Shown here: positions 1 through 9,323 of the stretch, one piece after another
How positions within the stretch are numbered: the stretch's first letter is position 1
Layout: each line of letters starts with the position of its first letter
Assembly: GCF_003385495.1 (NCBI RefSeq)
Contig: NZ_QNUH01000001.1
Span: 310,001 to 374,000, forward strand
Reading direction: 5' to 3'
DNA length: 64,000 nucleotides
DNA from: Chryseobacterium elymi
GTDB taxonomy: Bacteria; Bacteroidota; Bacteroidia; Flavobacteriales; Weeksellaceae
Notes under the pieces: model-generated
Databases searched by the model: none
Told to the model about the DNA's origin: nothing
The model's input: the letters and a program-made list of their open reading frames with translations, nothing else
Translations under genes and position numbers: made by a program

Positions 1-86
1 ATGCCTTCAAAAAAGGAGCGCCAGCACCAGCAGCAGCTACACCAGCTGCCGAAACAACAGAGACTACTACCGCAACTAAAAAATAA
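1..86 (+). CDS. C-terminal tail of ActE-like cytochrome c subunit, partial
   Basis: The frame is open from the left edge and stops at 84-86. It encodes an Ala/Pro/Thr-rich tail ending in ATKK. It lies 8 bp upstream of actF in the same direction. In Bacteroidetes alternative complex III operons the gene before actF is actE, a membrane-attached monohaem cytochrome c, often with a low-complexity C-terminus. No haem motif lies inside the window, so the identity rests on position and composition only. Confidence 0.55.
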   Translation, partial: AFKKGAPAPAAATPAAETTETTTATKK

Positions 87-94
87 GAAAAGAA

Positions 95-1426
95 ATGTAT
101 AGTTTTTCACCAAAATTAAAATCAACTTCTATAATCCTTCTTGTTGTAGGTTTAGTTCTATTTGCTATCGGTTTCTTCATGAATAAAGGAATGACTACTG
201 AGAGAATAGAGCATATGATGGAAGCGGTTCATTCTGCCGGTCATACCGCCCCTACACACTCAAGTGAAATGGTAGGACCTCAGGACCATGCGTCTCATTT
301 AGAGCATGCAGAGCTTCAGGTTCACAACCAGCCTCTGGCATCGCTGCATTTTGTAGCTGTCTTTTTCTTTGGAGTTAGTTGTGCTGTATTGTTCTTCTAT
401 TGTATTCAGCATGCTGCACACGCAGGTTGGCCTATTATTATTACAAGAGTAATGGAAGCTATTGCTTCTTATATTCCATATGGTGGTGCCATCCTGGTTA
501 TTATGATGATACTGAATATCACTCACAATGGCCACTTATTCCATTGGATGGATCCCGAATTGACAGATCCTAATTCTGCACATTTCGATGTGATTCTTTT
601 CGAAAAGAAAAGATTCTTAAACATTCCTTTCTATGCTATCAGGACAATCATTTATGTAGTAGGTGCTTCTTTCTTTGCATGGAAACTGAAAGCTCAGTCT
701 AAGAAAGTAGATGAAACTAAATCTAAAGTAGATTATCAGATGCTTTACAGATGGGCAGTAGGATATATCGCATTCTTCGGATTTGCTTCTGCTGCTTGGG
801 CTTGGGACTGGTTGATGTCTATTGACCCTCACTGGTATTCTACAATGTATATCTGGTATTCAATGGTAAGCTGTCTTTCAAGTGGAATTGCTGTGATCAT
901 TCTTCTAAGTGTTTATCTGAAGAAAAACGGATTCTTACCTCAGTTCAATGACAACCACTTACACGATTTAGGAGTATTCCTTTTCGCTACAAGTATGCTT
1001 TGGACGTATACATGGTTTGCTCAGTTCATGCTTTACTGGTATGCGAACGTTCCGGAAGAGGTTAACTACTTCTTTGGAAGATTCCAGCACTACGGACCTA
1101 CATTCTTACCAATGCTGATCATCAACTTCTTATTACCTTTATTGGTATTAGTAAGCAGCAGCATCAAGAGAAACTACAAAGTAGTAACAACTATGGCTGT
1201 AGTGGTTATTTTAGGTCACCTTTTAGATTACTTCAATATGGTAATGCCGGGAACGGTAGGACCTTACTGGAAAAATCCTGAAGTATTCCTATTAATAGCA
1301 GGAGCTGTTTTATTCGTAGCAGGATTGTTTATGTTTACTGTATTAAGCGCTTTATCTAAATTAAAGTTGATTCCTACAGGAAACCCATTCTTACATGAAT
1401 CTGAAATTTATGAGTATCCTTTCTAA
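95..1426 (+). CDS. actF: Alternative complex III subunit ActF (quinol:cytochrome c oxidoreductase membrane subunit)
   Basis: This is a 443-aa polytopic membrane protein of the NrfD/PsrC-like superfamily. It starts with a hydrophobic helix (about residues 13-28), then a His-rich loop, then about nine more hydrophobic segments. Aromatic-rich segments such as AWAWDWLMSIDPHWYSTMY (about residues 233-251) are typical of the ActC/ActF family. ActF forms part of the inner-membrane quinol-oxidising core that passes electrons to cytochrome c. It is 8 bp from the ActE-like tail, so co-transcribed, and a strong terminator follows. No cox genes follow within the window. Confidence 0.85.
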   Translation: MYSFSPKLKSTSIILLVVGLVLFAIGFFMNKGMTTERIEHMMEAVHSAGHTAPTHSSEMVGPQDHASHLEHAELQVHNQPLASLHFVAVFFFGVSCAVLFFYCIQHAAHAGWPIIITRVMEAIASYIPYGGAILVIMMILNITHNGHLFHWMDPELTDPNSAHFDVILFEKKRFLNIPFYAIRTIIYVVGASFFAWKLKAQSKKVDETKSKVDYQMLYRWAVGYIAFFGFASAAWAWDWLMSIDPHWYSTMYIWYSMVSCLSSGIAVIILLSVYLKKNGFLPQFNDNHLHDLGVFLFATSMLWTYTWFAQFMLYWYANVPEEVNYFFGRFQHYGPTFLPMLIINFLLPLLVLVSSSIKRNYKVVTTMAVVVILGHLLDYFNMVMPGTVGPYWKNPEVFLLIAGAVLFVAGLFMFTVLSALSKLKLIPTGNPFLHESEIYEYPF

Positions 1427-1450
1427 GGACTTGTAACAGAAATAAAATAA

Positions 1451-1482
1451 AAAAGACTGATTGTAATGATCAGTCTTTTTTT
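1451..1482 (+). terminator. Rho-independent terminator after actF
   Basis: A perfect 10-bp stem, AAAAGACTGA / TCAGTCTTTT, with a 9-base loop runs directly into a T tract. It ends the alternative complex III operon. Confidence 0.85.
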
Positions 1483-1594
1483 ATGCAGACAGATAAACAT
1501 TTTAAACTGTATCAGACAACCATTCTGAGTTTTGTGTGTCTTATAATAAAGATTGATGAATTATTTCAGTAAACCATAAAAACAAAATATCATT

Positions 1595-2614
1595 ATGAAA
1601 AGAAGTTATCTCTTCTTCACCGTGTTCATTTTCCTGTTTAGCCTCATTCAGGCACAAACTATAACTTTTGTTTCTGAACAGACGAATAAACCTTTACCCA
1701 AAGTTTCAGTTTTCGGGAAAGATGGAAGCATCCTTGCTTTTTCTGATATTGATGGCAAAATTAATAAGCAGGCAATATCCCCTTCTCAGGAAAAGTTCCA
1801 ATTGGTTTACAACAACTTTCCTGTTGCACTTCTCTCCTATTCAGAACTTAATCAGGATGTCATTAAAATAAATGATCAGGTTAAGGAAATAGAAACCGTA
1901 CTCATCAAGAACACTAAGCCTGCGAAATATATTATGATCAAAGGAAATTTCAATGCTTATGTAACCGTGAACAGTAAATTAAACAGCTACGCAGATGGAA
2001 TAGTTACCTATATTTTTGATAACAAAACCAAAAAACTGAAAAGTACAAATGTTGAGCAGTATAGGGTCTTCAGATTAGAAGTCAAAAACGAAAAGAAAGC
2101 AACTTCAACATGGGATTACGGTAACTCTTTGCAGCTTCCGAAACTCAAAAATGTAGGAAATCCTGAAGAATATAAAACCAAAAGAAATATCATCAAAGAA
2201 TTAAAAGGAGAACGTAAAGATCAGATTGAGGTGACGGGTGCCGCTCTTCAGGAGAAAGAGTTTTCTTTATTTGGATTCAGATTCTATGATATCAGAACTA
2301 TACTCAATATGTCTTTTGAAAAAGGTACAGAAAAAAGCCTGAAAGATTTCCTTGAATACAATGAAGTAGCTTTTGTAAAACTTAAACACAAAAGCGAACC
2401 AAATTACAACCAGATTATCCTCTACAATAACTTTTATCCTGCGGAACTTAATTTCAGTAATAACGACGATATAGAAAAAGTGAAATTTGATAAGGAAAAC
2501 AGTAACTATAAGGCCAAGTATTGGCAGGAACCATCCTTCCCGAACATGCAGAGCATCTTTAGTTCATTTTTCAAGGATGATTTGAAAGAGCAGCAAAATA
2601 AAGATAAAAATTAA
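1595..2614 (+). CDS. Secreted carboxypeptidase-regulatory-like protein, unknown function
   Basis: The 339-aa protein has a clear signal peptide (KR then a hydrophobic core to about residue 20, cleavage near AQ). Residues 22-60 (VSEQTNKPLP, then FGKDGSILAFSDIDGK) look like the start of a carboxypeptidase-regulatory-like beta-sandwich, common in Bacteroidetes envelope proteins. The rest is lysine-rich, has no recognised domain and has no beta-barrel end. It is monocistronic, between a terminator and a new promoter. Export is well supported; function is unknown. Confidence 0.7.
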   Translation: MKRSYLFFTVFIFLFSLIQAQTITFVSEQTNKPLPKVSVFGKDGSILAFSDIDGKINKQAISPSQEKFQLVYNNFPVALLSYSELNQDVIKINDQVKEIETVLIKNTKPAKYIMIKGNFNAYVTVNSKLNSYADGIVTYIFDNKTKKLKSTNVEQYRVFRLEVKNEKKATSTWDYGNSLQLPKLKNVGNPEEYKTKRNIIKELKGERKDQIEVTGAALQEKEFSLFGFRFYDIRTILNMSFEKGTEKSLKDFLEYNEVAFVKLKHKSEPNYNQIILYNNFYPAELNFSNNDDIEKVKFDKENSNYKAKYWQEPSFPNMQSIFSSFFKDDLKEQQNKDKN

Positions 2615-2687
2615 AATTTCAATATAAATCCGGAATCTAAAAGCGAACAAAAGAAAAATAAAAACTCACTATTAATAAAGGTTTTAT

Positions 2688-2695
2688 TAAATTTG
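2688..2695 (+). promoter_or_regulatory. Bacteroidetes -7 box for the 2712 lipoprotein gene
   Basis: TAAATTTG matches the Bacteroidetes primary-sigma -7 consensus TAnnTTTG and lies 16 bases before the ATG. No clear -33 TTTG is seen. Confidence 0.5.
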
Positions 2696-2711
2696 CAATA
2701 AACAAAATAAA

Positions 2712-3911
2712 ATGAAAAAGTTTTCTTTTCTACTTGTTCTCAGCATGTTGCTATTTACAGCATGTAAGAAGGATCATGTAGATGCTACGAATACTAAAAC
2801 ACTGCAGTCAAGTATCAATGACATGACTTCCAGCCTTTCAACTATTAAACAGATCAAATTCAATGAAGCGCTTTACATCCTAAAGACGTTCGGTGTAGAG
2901 GCAGAAGGTGATGTAGAAGAACTTAAAGCACTGGGAAAGCTTATCGACGGAAAAAAAGTACCTGAAATCCTTAGACTGGCCGATGAAGTTGCACAGAAAA
3001 ACGGGATTGAATGGGCCAGTACCTCTCCGCCTTCTCTTGGAGAAATGAATATCTTCGGAGATGACAAAGCCAAAGAAACCGACGCCAACGATGTAAAAGC
3101 AAACTCATTAAGCATTGTTACCAAGCCTACAGGTGATGATGGAAACGGCGCTCCTACTGCAATTCAGATCGTTCCTAGGCTTGTAGATGCTGCAGGAAAT
3201 CCTGTTTCATTTACAGGTGCAGGTTTAGAAGCCACTTTGGAAGTCTTCAGCAACGGAGTAAAGCTTTCTACAGCGAAAAATCTTATGCAGGATAATAACT
3301 TTAAAGGATTTAATTTAAAATTCTCTTCTATTCCTGCAGCAAAAGTAGTTGACAACAAAATCGATATTACCGTTTCAGTAAAAACAACAGCCAAGACATT
3401 CAAAATGTCTAAGATCGGACTTGATGTAAACCCATCAGCTCTGAAAATTCCGGCTCCTCCGAAAACTGATTCAACGGCTGTAAAACAGGATCCTAACGCT
3501 TCAATCGATACAAACAATCCTACAGCAATACCAACTACGCCTACTGATCCAAACGCAGCATCAACTACTCCGGCTGCACCTAAACAACCGTCTGCAGATC
3601 CAAAAAATACAGTAAGTAAGTTTTTAAGCAGTGTAAACTCTCAAAACCTTAAGGCAGCCTATGAAACTTCAAGCAACCCTAGCTGGGGAAGCTATGAATC
3701 GTTCTCCAATCCAACTTCAGGCTTTGGATCCGTAAAAAACGTAAGTGTGAAAAACATCACAACCAATGCCAGCAACCCTAGCAGCGCAAGTGTAAATGCA
3801 ACCTATGACGTTACGGATAAAAACGGAAAAACAACTTCTTTAAAGGTAACTTTCGGACTTAAAAATGTAAATGGAGACTGGAAGATTTCCAGCTATAAAA
3901 TAAACCCGTAA
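2712..3911 (+). CDS. Lipoprotein with Pro/Thr linker and C-terminal DUF4878-like domain
   Basis: The 399-aa protein begins with a lipobox (LLFTAC, Cys18) followed by KKD. Residues about 25-240 form an unassigned domain. Residues about 245-300 are a Pro/Thr/Ala/Asp-rich linker. Residues about 300-399 resemble an NTF2-like DUF4878 domain (NTVSKFLSSVNSQNLKAAYE near its start, GDWKISSYKI at its end). It is probably tethered in the outer or inner membrane facing the periplasm. It ends 3 bp before apt and may be co-transcribed with it. The C-terminal domain call is by resemblance only. Confidence 0.7.
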   Translation: MKKFSFLLVLSMLLFTACKKDHVDATNTKTLQSSINDMTSSLSTIKQIKFNEALYILKTFGVEAEGDVEELKALGKLIDGKKVPEILRLADEVAQKNGIEWASTSPPSLGEMNIFGDDKAKETDANDVKANSLSIVTKPTGDDGNGAPTAIQIVPRLVDAAGNPVSFTGAGLEATLEVFSNGVKLSTAKNLMQDNNFKGFNLKFSSIPAAKVVDNKIDITVSVKTTAKTFKMSKIGLDVNPSALKIPAPPKTDSTAVKQDPNASIDTNNPTAIPTTPTDPNAASTTPAAPKQPSADPKNTVSKFLSSVNSQNLKAAYETSSNPSWGSYESFSNPTSGFGSVKNVSVKNITTNASNPSSASVNATYDVTDKNGKTTSLKVTFGLKNVNGDWKISSYKINP

Positions 3912-3914
3912 TTA

Positions 3915-4451
3915 ATGGCTTCAAAAGAACTGATTAAAAAACTTGAAGAAACAATTGAGAATTTCCCTGATTTTCCTGTTCCGGGAATTCAATTCAAGGA
4001 TATCTCACCCATTTTTCTGGACTCGAAGCTTTATAAGCATGTCATTGCAGACCTTGCCGCTTTCAGTAAAGGAAAAGTAGATGCAGTCTGCGGTATAGAA
4101 AGCAGGGGCTACCTGTTCGGAATTGCCATTGCAGTAGCTCTGGAAGTTCCTTTCATTTTAATCAGAAAAGCAGGTAAACTTCCGCCACCGGTGGCTTCAG
4201 AAAAATATGACCTTGAATATGGAAGCGCCATCATCGAAACTCGTGAAGGGCAGATCAAGCCAGGACAAAGAATCCTTATCCATGACGATTTACTAGCAAC
4301 AGGAGGAACTACCGAAGCCGCCGCCAAACTTGTGGAAAAACAAGGGGCAAACGTTTCACAGTTCAGTTTTCTTATTGGTCTGAAAGATTTGAAAGGCCAC
4401 GAAAAACTGAGAAAATTCGGGGCAGAGATTTATAACATCCTTGAATACTAA
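3915..4451 (+). CDS. apt: Adenine phosphoribosyltransferase
   Basis: The 178-aa length is normal for the family. The enzyme converts adenine and PRPP to AMP in purine salvage in the cytoplasm. The PRPP-binding motif ILIHDDLLATGGT lies at about residues 119-131. The N-terminal FPDFPVPGIQFKDISP and the flexible-loop residues before EYGSA are typical of Apt. It begins 3 bp after the lipoprotein stop with no promoter of its own visible. Confidence 0.96.
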   Translation: MASKELIKKLEETIENFPDFPVPGIQFKDISPIFLDSKLYKHVIADLAAFSKGKVDAVCGIESRGYLFGIAIAVALEVPFILIRKAGKLPPPVASEKYDLEYGSAIIETREGQIKPGQRILIHDDLLATGGTTEAAAKLVEKQGANVSQFSFLIGLKDLKGHEKLRKFGAEIYNILEY

Positions 4452-4475
4452 CCTGTCTGAGCTAACGATATAACA

Positions 4476-4546
4476 CTTCGACTCTGCTTAGCCTGACACC
4501 GCTTATAAAAAATACGATTAGAGAGTCATGCTGAGCGAAGTCCAAG
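4476..4546. repeat. Intergenic inverted repeat, CTTCGACT/CTGAGCGAAGT type
   Basis: The left arm at 4476-4498 (starts CTTCGACT, ends CCTGACA) is the near reverse complement of the right arm at 4525-4546 (starts GTCATGCTGAGCGAAG). The spacer is 26 bases. This resembles the CTTCGACTTCGCTCAGCATGAC repeat that I recall in many Bacteroidetes intergenic regions. The arms have diverged and no ORF lies inside. Confidence 0.65.
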
Positions 4547-4618
4547 CACCTATTTAAAAGTAAAATCAAGATTTAAATTACTCTTTTATAACATTTCATT
4601 AATAATACTGTCAAAGTA

Positions 4619-4650
4619 TTTTGTAAATCATTCAGAAACAATTAAATTTG
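4619..4650 (+). promoter_or_regulatory. Promoter for the TPR gene and ribH
   Basis: A TTTG at 4619-4622 and TAAATTTG at 4643-4650 are separated by 20 bases. This fits the Bacteroidetes -33/-7 consensus, with the ATG 21 bases downstream. Confidence 0.6.
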
Positions 4651-4671
4651 CATTTCAATTTTTAAGAATTT

Positions 4672-5379
4672 ATGGCAAAATTGGGAAAGAATGCTCCAAA
4701 TGAGCAAGAAGGTAAAGAAACGGTTGAGTTCTTTAAAGACCTTGACAGAGAGGCTTTAAACACTGAAAGATTCCTTGAGAAATATTCAAAGCAATTGGGT
4801 ATTATATTCGGAGTGCTGGTTTTGGGTGTTTTAGGATTCTTTGCTTACAAACAGTTTGTAGTGGCTCCTAAGAACGTTGAAGCTGTAAAAAGTTTTCTTG
4901 CTGCTCAGAAAAAACAGACGGAAGGTAAGGATAAAGAAGCTTTAGGCGGGAAATCTGCAGCCAATCCGGGTTTTTTAGGAACATATAATGAATATTCAAA
5001 CACGAAAGTGGGTGAACTTTCTGCTTATAATGCAGGTTTATTAAAATTCAAAGAAGGAAAATTCCAGGAAGCTTACGATCTTTTAGACAAATTTTCATCT
5101 GACAACAAAACACTAATGGCATTGAAATTCGGTGCTATGGCAGATGCAAAATCAGGACTTAATAAAAACGATGAGGCTCTTTCCTTATTAGATAAAGCGT
5201 CAACTGCTTCTGATGATCCTTATACCACTTATTATTTCACAAGAAAAGCAGGTATTGTAGCATTAGGATTAAAGAAAAATGCAGAAGCTAAAAAATATTT
5301 CTCTGCAATTGACGAGAAGTATCAGGACTATGATAACGGAATGTCTGACTCTTATATTGAAATGACTAAATACTTTTAA
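4672..5379 (+). CDS. Membrane-anchored tetratricopeptide repeat protein (YfgM-like)
   Basis: The 235-aa protein has a charged cytoplasmic N-terminus, one TM helix (about residues 43-63, with GIIFGVLVLGVLGFFAYK) and a long exported region with TPR-like helices (AYNAGLLKFKEGKFQEAYDLL about 120-140, and DEALSLLDKAS about 166-176). YfgM-type proteins work with periplasmic chaperones near the translocon; that role is an inference here. It is 3 bp before ribH, so it is co-transcribed. Confidence 0.8.
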   Translation: MAKLGKNAPNEQEGKETVEFFKDLDREALNTERFLEKYSKQLGIIFGVLVLGVLGFFAYKQFVVAPKNVEAVKSFLAAQKKQTEGKDKEALGGKSAANPGFLGTYNEYSNTKVGELSAYNAGLLKFKEGKFQEAYDLLDKFSSDNKTLMALKFGAMADAKSGLNKNDEALSLLDKASTASDDPYTTYYFTRKAGIVALGLKKNAEAKKYFSAIDEKYQDYDNGMSDSYIEMTKYF

Positions 5380-5382
5380 AAA

Positions 5383-5901
5383 ATGGCAACAGTTAATCTT
5401 TCCGATTACAAGCCACTTCATATAACAAATGCCGAAGATTTTTCTATCGGCATTGTTTTTTCTGAGTGGAATGATTTTGTAACTTACAATCTTCGTGATG
5501 CAGCCCTTGAAATCCTTGAAAAAGAAGGGGTAAAACCAGAGAACATTAAGCTTTTTCCGGTTCCGGGTGCTTTTGAGCTGAACTATGCAAGCATGCAGCT
5601 ATGCAAAGAAAGAAAATACGATGCAGTCATTGCTGTCGGGTGTGTAATCCGTGGTGAAACCCCTCACTTTGATTTTGTATGCTCTGCTGTAGCACAGGGA
5701 ATCAAAGACTGTAATATTTTAACAGATACCCCTACTATTTTCTGCGTATTGACAGACGACAACAAGGAACAGTCTATAGCCAGAAGCGGCGGAGACCTGG
5801 GGAATAAAGGCGTAGAAGCAGCAGTAACTGCCCTGAGAATGATTGATTTTAAAAAGAATATATCAGACAAAAAGGGAAACATCGGTTTCGGGCATTCTTA
5901 A
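5383..5901 (+). CDS. ribH: 6,7-dimethyl-8-ribityllumazine synthase
   Basis: The 172-aa enzyme condenses 5-amino-6-ribitylamino-uracil with 3,4-dihydroxy-2-butanone 4-phosphate in riboflavin synthesis. Family marks include VPGAFELNYASMQL (about 59-72) and VIRGETPHFDFVC (about 88-100), where the His of PHFDFV is the usual catalytic residue, and a C-terminal RSGGDLGNKGVEAA segment. Its length is normal. It follows the TPR gene by 3 bp and is closed by a hairpin terminator. Confidence 0.96.
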   Translation: MATVNLSDYKPLHITNAEDFSIGIVFSEWNDFVTYNLRDAALEILEKEGVKPENIKLFPVPGAFELNYASMQLCKERKYDAVIAVGCVIRGETPHFDFVCSAVAQGIKDCNILTDTPTIFCVLTDDNKEQSIARSGGDLGNKGVEAAVTALRMIDFKKNISDKKGNIGFGHS

Positions 5902-5926
5902 TCTTTATTACATCTTAACACTATAC

Positions 5927-5952
5927 AGGGCTATTTTTAATAGCCCTTTTTT
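5927..5952 (+). terminator. Terminator after ribH
   Basis: The stem AGGGCTA / TAGCCCT with a 7-base loop is followed directly by a T run. Confidence 0.85.
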
Positions 5953-6091
5953 AATGATATTCGGCATTCCATCACCCTTTTAGCTTACTATTTAAAATTA
6001 CAGAATAAGTTAAATCTTCAATAAAAATTTAAAAAAACTATAATAAATATCATATTTCCACTTTTTTTATTTAAAAGTTATATACAAAAAC

Positions 6092-6099
6092 TATCTTTG
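6092..6099 (+). promoter_or_regulatory. -7 box for the sulfatase gene
   Basis: TATCTTTG matches TAnnTTTG and lies 25 bases before the ATG at 6125. The upstream -33 element is not clear. Confidence 0.55.
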
Positions 6100-6124
6100 C
6101 GCGAATTAACACAGACTATTGTAC

Positions 6125-8203
6125 ATGTTTCAAGGTAAAATAAAACCATTCCTATATTTAGGGATTTTCTATCTGGTCATTTCATTGATACTAAGGATCG
6201 TTTTTCTATTCCACCCTATTACAACTTCGGGCTTTGGTTTTTTTGAAATTATTAAAGTCTTATCCATCGGTCTGTTAAATGATATTTTTGTTTTTACTTT
6301 AGCCAGTACATTATTGGCAGTTTACTTTTTATTCCTGTCAAACTCCAAATACAATAAGCCATACGGACATATTATTTTCGGAGCATTGGTTCTGCTTTTC
6401 CTATACATTTTACTTATTCCAAACAATATTTTCGATCAGTATGGAGGATCTGTTACAGAAGTAGTTCTTGCTTTTGTAGGAATCAAAACTATTTTCTTCG
6501 GTCTGATGCTTTTTCTCCCTTCAAAAAGGATCAGGATCCGGAATGTTCTGTATTTCATCACACTGTTGCTGTATGTTCTTCTCATTATCTTTAACGCTGT
6601 AAGTGAATACTTTTTCTATAATGAGTTCGGGGTGCGCTATAACTTCATTGCGGTAGATTATTTAATTTACACCAATGAGGTTATTGGAAACATCATGGAA
6701 AGTTATCCGGTTATTCCTTTATTTTCAGCCATTCTTATCATCACTTTAGCCATTACGTGGTTTATTTATAAAAAGACAAAAGATGAGCTTTTAGAGCTGC
6801 CAAATTTTAAACAAAAAATGGTATTGCTGGGAACTTTTACTGTTTTGTCCGGCATTAGTTTTTTAGGAGTATCTTCATTAATGCATATCAGATCAGACAA
6901 TGTTTTTGCTGATGAGATTGAAAATAACGGACTGCCAAAATTTTATTGGGCCTTTACCCACAATGAGCTGGACTATTTCCAGTTTTATCCGCAAATTACC
7001 CAGCAGGAAGCTGAAAAAAACTTTTTAAACCAGTATGCCGAGCCCTCATTATCAAGAAATGTAGCCTCAGAACATCCGGAACTTAAGAAAAATGTGGTGC
7101 TGATCTCTATTGAAAGCTTATCCGCTGATTTTATGGAACATTATGGAGGTACTTTAAGAATCACTCCTTTCCTGGATAGCCTGGCAGACCGTTCTATACT
7201 GTTCACCAATCTTTATGCTACCGGAAACAGAACCGTAAGGGGACTTGAAGCGTTAACACTGTGCATTCCTCCTACCGCAGGGGAAAGCGTCATCAAAAGA
7301 GACGATAACAAAAATAAATTCACGACGGGAAGTGTATTCAAATCCAAAGGATATGATGTAAAATTTCTGTATGGAGGCTACAGTTATTTCGATAATATGC
7401 AGGACTTCTTTGCCGGAAACGGTTATGATATTGTTGACAGAAACAATTTTAAACCCGAAGAAATCACCTTTGCCAATGTCTGGGGCGTTGCCGATGAAGA
7501 TATGGCTAAAAAAGCAATTCAGACTATGAATGCTGAGGCCAAATCCGGCAAACCTTTTTTCAATCATTGGATGACGGTTTCCAACCACAGACCTTTTACG
7601 TATCCTGACGGAAGGATTGATATTCCAGGAACAGCAAAATCCCGTGACGGAGGTGTAAAATATACTGATTATTCACTTAGAATGTTCTTTGAAATGGCTA
7701 AAAAACAGGATTGGTATAAAAACACAGTCTTCGTGATCATTGCCGACCACTGCGCATCCAGTGCAGGGAAAACAGAACTTCCTATGGACAAATACAGAAT
7801 TCCGGCGATGATTTTTTCAGAAGGTTTCATTCAGCCTCAGAAGTTTGATAAGCTGATGTCCCAAATCGATATCATGCCAACACTTTTCGGACTGCTGAAT
7901 TTCAATTATACCTCTAAATTCCTTGGCCAGGATGTCTTCAAAAAAGAATTCCAGCCAAAAGCTTATATCGCCACTTATCAGGATCTCGGCTTGGTAAAAG
8001 ACGGGTATTTAACGATCATTTCACCCATTAAAAAGGTAAAACAGTATTCTTTACAGCTTGAATCCAGCAGCCTCGCTCCTGAATTCAAGCTTTATTATCA
8101 TGAAAAACTAATGAAGAATCCTGAGCAGAAACTGGTCAATGATGCTGTTTCTGCTTATCAGTCTACATCATTCTGGCTAAAAGAAAAGAAACTTAACCTA
8201 TAA
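6125..8203 (+). CDS. LTA synthase family sulfatase (membrane phosphoglycerol transferase-like)
   Basis: An in-frame TTG lies two codons upstream, but ATG at 6125 (MFQGKIKP) is the better start, giving 692 aa. About five TM helices fill residues 1-240. A sulfatase/alkaline-phosphatase fold follows: a metal site in VLISIESLSADF, the likely nucleophile Thr in GNRTVRGLEAL, NHWMTVSNHRPF and a metal-binding IADHCASS. LtaS-like enzymes in Gram-negatives transfer phosphoglycerol or phosphoethanolamine to envelope glycans; the acceptor here is unknown. Its 3' end overlaps the convergent gene by 11 bp. Confidence 0.88.
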   Translation: MFQGKIKPFLYLGIFYLVISLILRIVFLFHPITTSGFGFFEIIKVLSIGLLNDIFVFTLASTLLAVYFLFLSNSKYNKPYGHIIFGALVLLFLYILLIPNNIFDQYGGSVTEVVLAFVGIKTIFFGLMLFLPSKRIRIRNVLYFITLLLYVLLIIFNAVSEYFFYNEFGVRYNFIAVDYLIYTNEVIGNIMESYPVIPLFSAILIITLAITWFIYKKTKDELLELPNFKQKMVLLGTFTVLSGISFLGVSSLMHIRSDNVFADEIENNGLPKFYWAFTHNELDYFQFYPQITQQEAEKNFLNQYAEPSLSRNVASEHPELKKNVVLISIESLSADFMEHYGGTLRITPFLDSLADRSILFTNLYATGNRTVRGLEALTLCIPPTAGESVIKRDDNKNKFTTGSVFKSKGYDVKFLYGGYSYFDNMQDFFAGNGYDIVDRNNFKPEEITFANVWGVADEDMAKKAIQTMNAEAKSGKPFFNHWMTVSNHRPFTYPDGRIDIPGTAKSRDGGVKYTDYSLRMFFEMAKKQDWYKNTVFVIIADHCASSAGKTELPMDKYRIPAMIFSEGFIQPQKFDKLMSQIDIMPTLFGLLNFNYTSKFLGQDVFKKEFQPKAYIATYQDLGLVKDGYLTIISPIKKVKQYSLQLESSSLAPEFKLYYHEKLMKNPEQKLVNDAVSAYQSTSFWLKEKKLNL

Positions 8204-9320
8204 GGTGAGGAACAAAACGGCTCTGGTTATTGGTGATCAGATGAACACTTTCTCTGATCCCGATACCGGCAGGTTCCTGTCCTATCACCCAGCTGCCAAT
8301 CACCGGATAATTGTCATCAAAGTTGGGAAGGTCAAATAACTGCTGGTAAATAAAACCATCTTTCCCATAGACACCATCGTTCTCCTCAACCGGAATATTA
8401 TTTTTATGCAGGATTATATTAGCTCCTTCTCTGGAATAAATTGGCTTTTTAGCAAAGTCTTTCAGATGCTTGGGCTCAAAATAAGATTCCAGCAGGTAAG
8501 GATGATTGGGATACATCTCCCAAAGGATCGGTAGAAGTGCTTTGGAAGAAAGTAAAATTTTCCATGCAGGTTCAATCCATTGGGATCTGAAACCGTTTTT
8601 CACTAGCTTTTCTCCAAAACCGTCTGCAAGAATCCATTCATAAGGATAAAGCTTGAAAATATACTCCATGATTGACCGGTCACCGGCGACGAATTCTGAA
8701 ATATCCTCAGCCCAGCCGATATCCTGAACAGGAATAAATTCTGTATCAAATCCCGCCTGAGAAGCACAATCACGCATATATTCCGCATTGGTGACATCTT
8801 CAATATTGGTAAGAGATGCAAAATAAATATGGTGCGGGTTCATATAATTTTTAAGATGCTTCCAGTATCCCACCAGTTTTTCATGAATGGAATTAAACTG
8901 ATCTTTATAGGGAAACAGCTCTTGGAGCCAGTACCATTGGATCACAGATCCTTCATACAGCGAAGTAGGCGTATCAGCATTAAATTCCAGTAATTTCAAA
9001 TTTTTGCCGTCAAAACCAAAATCGAACCTTCCGTAGATTGAAGGGTGATCTTCTTCCCAGCTTGTGATGATATAATTTTGGAACCATTCGGGAATATTGA
9101 ACTTTTCCCAAAGGTTTTTTGCTATAATATGATCTACAGCCTCCAGGCACATATGCCAGAGTTCTGCAGTCGCGTTTTCTATTGTATTAATTTCCTCCGG
9201 GCTGAACTGGTAATAATGACTTTCATCCCAATAAAGACCATCCAGAGAATGGTACCCAAACCCTAAGTTCTCTAGTTTATGCTGCCAGTTTTTCCTGAAC
9301 TGTGACTGAATTCTTTCCAT
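8193..9320 (-). CDS. Glutathionylspermidine synthase family ATP-grasp protein (YgiC-like)
   Basis: The 375-aa protein matches the GSP-synthetase C-terminal (pre-ATP-grasp) family in length and motifs: an N-terminal GFGYHSLDGLYWDESHYYQF, then GRFDFGFDGKNLKLLEFNADTPT, and a late KPIYSREGANI followed by PVIGSWVIGQEPAG. YgiC/YjfC homologues ligate an amine to a carboxylate using ATP, with substrate unproven. It is downstream of two small lipoprotein genes at 3 bp and 0 bp spacing, matching the ygiB-ygiC pairing in enterobacteria. It converges with and overlaps the sulfatase gene. Confidence 0.88.
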   Translation of the reverse strand: MERIQSQFRKNWQHKLENLGFGYHSLDGLYWDESHYYQFSPEEINTIENATAELWHMCLEAVDHIIAKNLWEKFNIPEWFQNYIITSWEEDHPSIYGRFDFGFDGKNLKLLEFNADTPTSLYEGSVIQWYWLQELFPYKDQFNSIHEKLVGYWKHLKNYMNPHHIYFASLTNIEDVTNAEYMRDCASQAGFDTEFIPVQDIGWAEDISEFVAGDRSIMEYIFKLYPYEWILADGFGEKLVKNGFRSQWIEPAWKILLSSKALLPILWEMYPNHPYLLESYFEPKHLKDFAKKPIYSREGANIILHKNNIPVEENDGVYGKDGFIYQQLFDLPNFDDNYPVIGSWVIGQEPAGIGIRESVHLITNNQSRFVPHLIG

Positions 9321-9323
9321 AAT

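Noticed and set aside
5383..5901. FMN riboswitch upstream of ribH
   Set aside because: ribH is 3 bp behind the TPR gene and the upstream region is an ordinary promoter without the RFN core.
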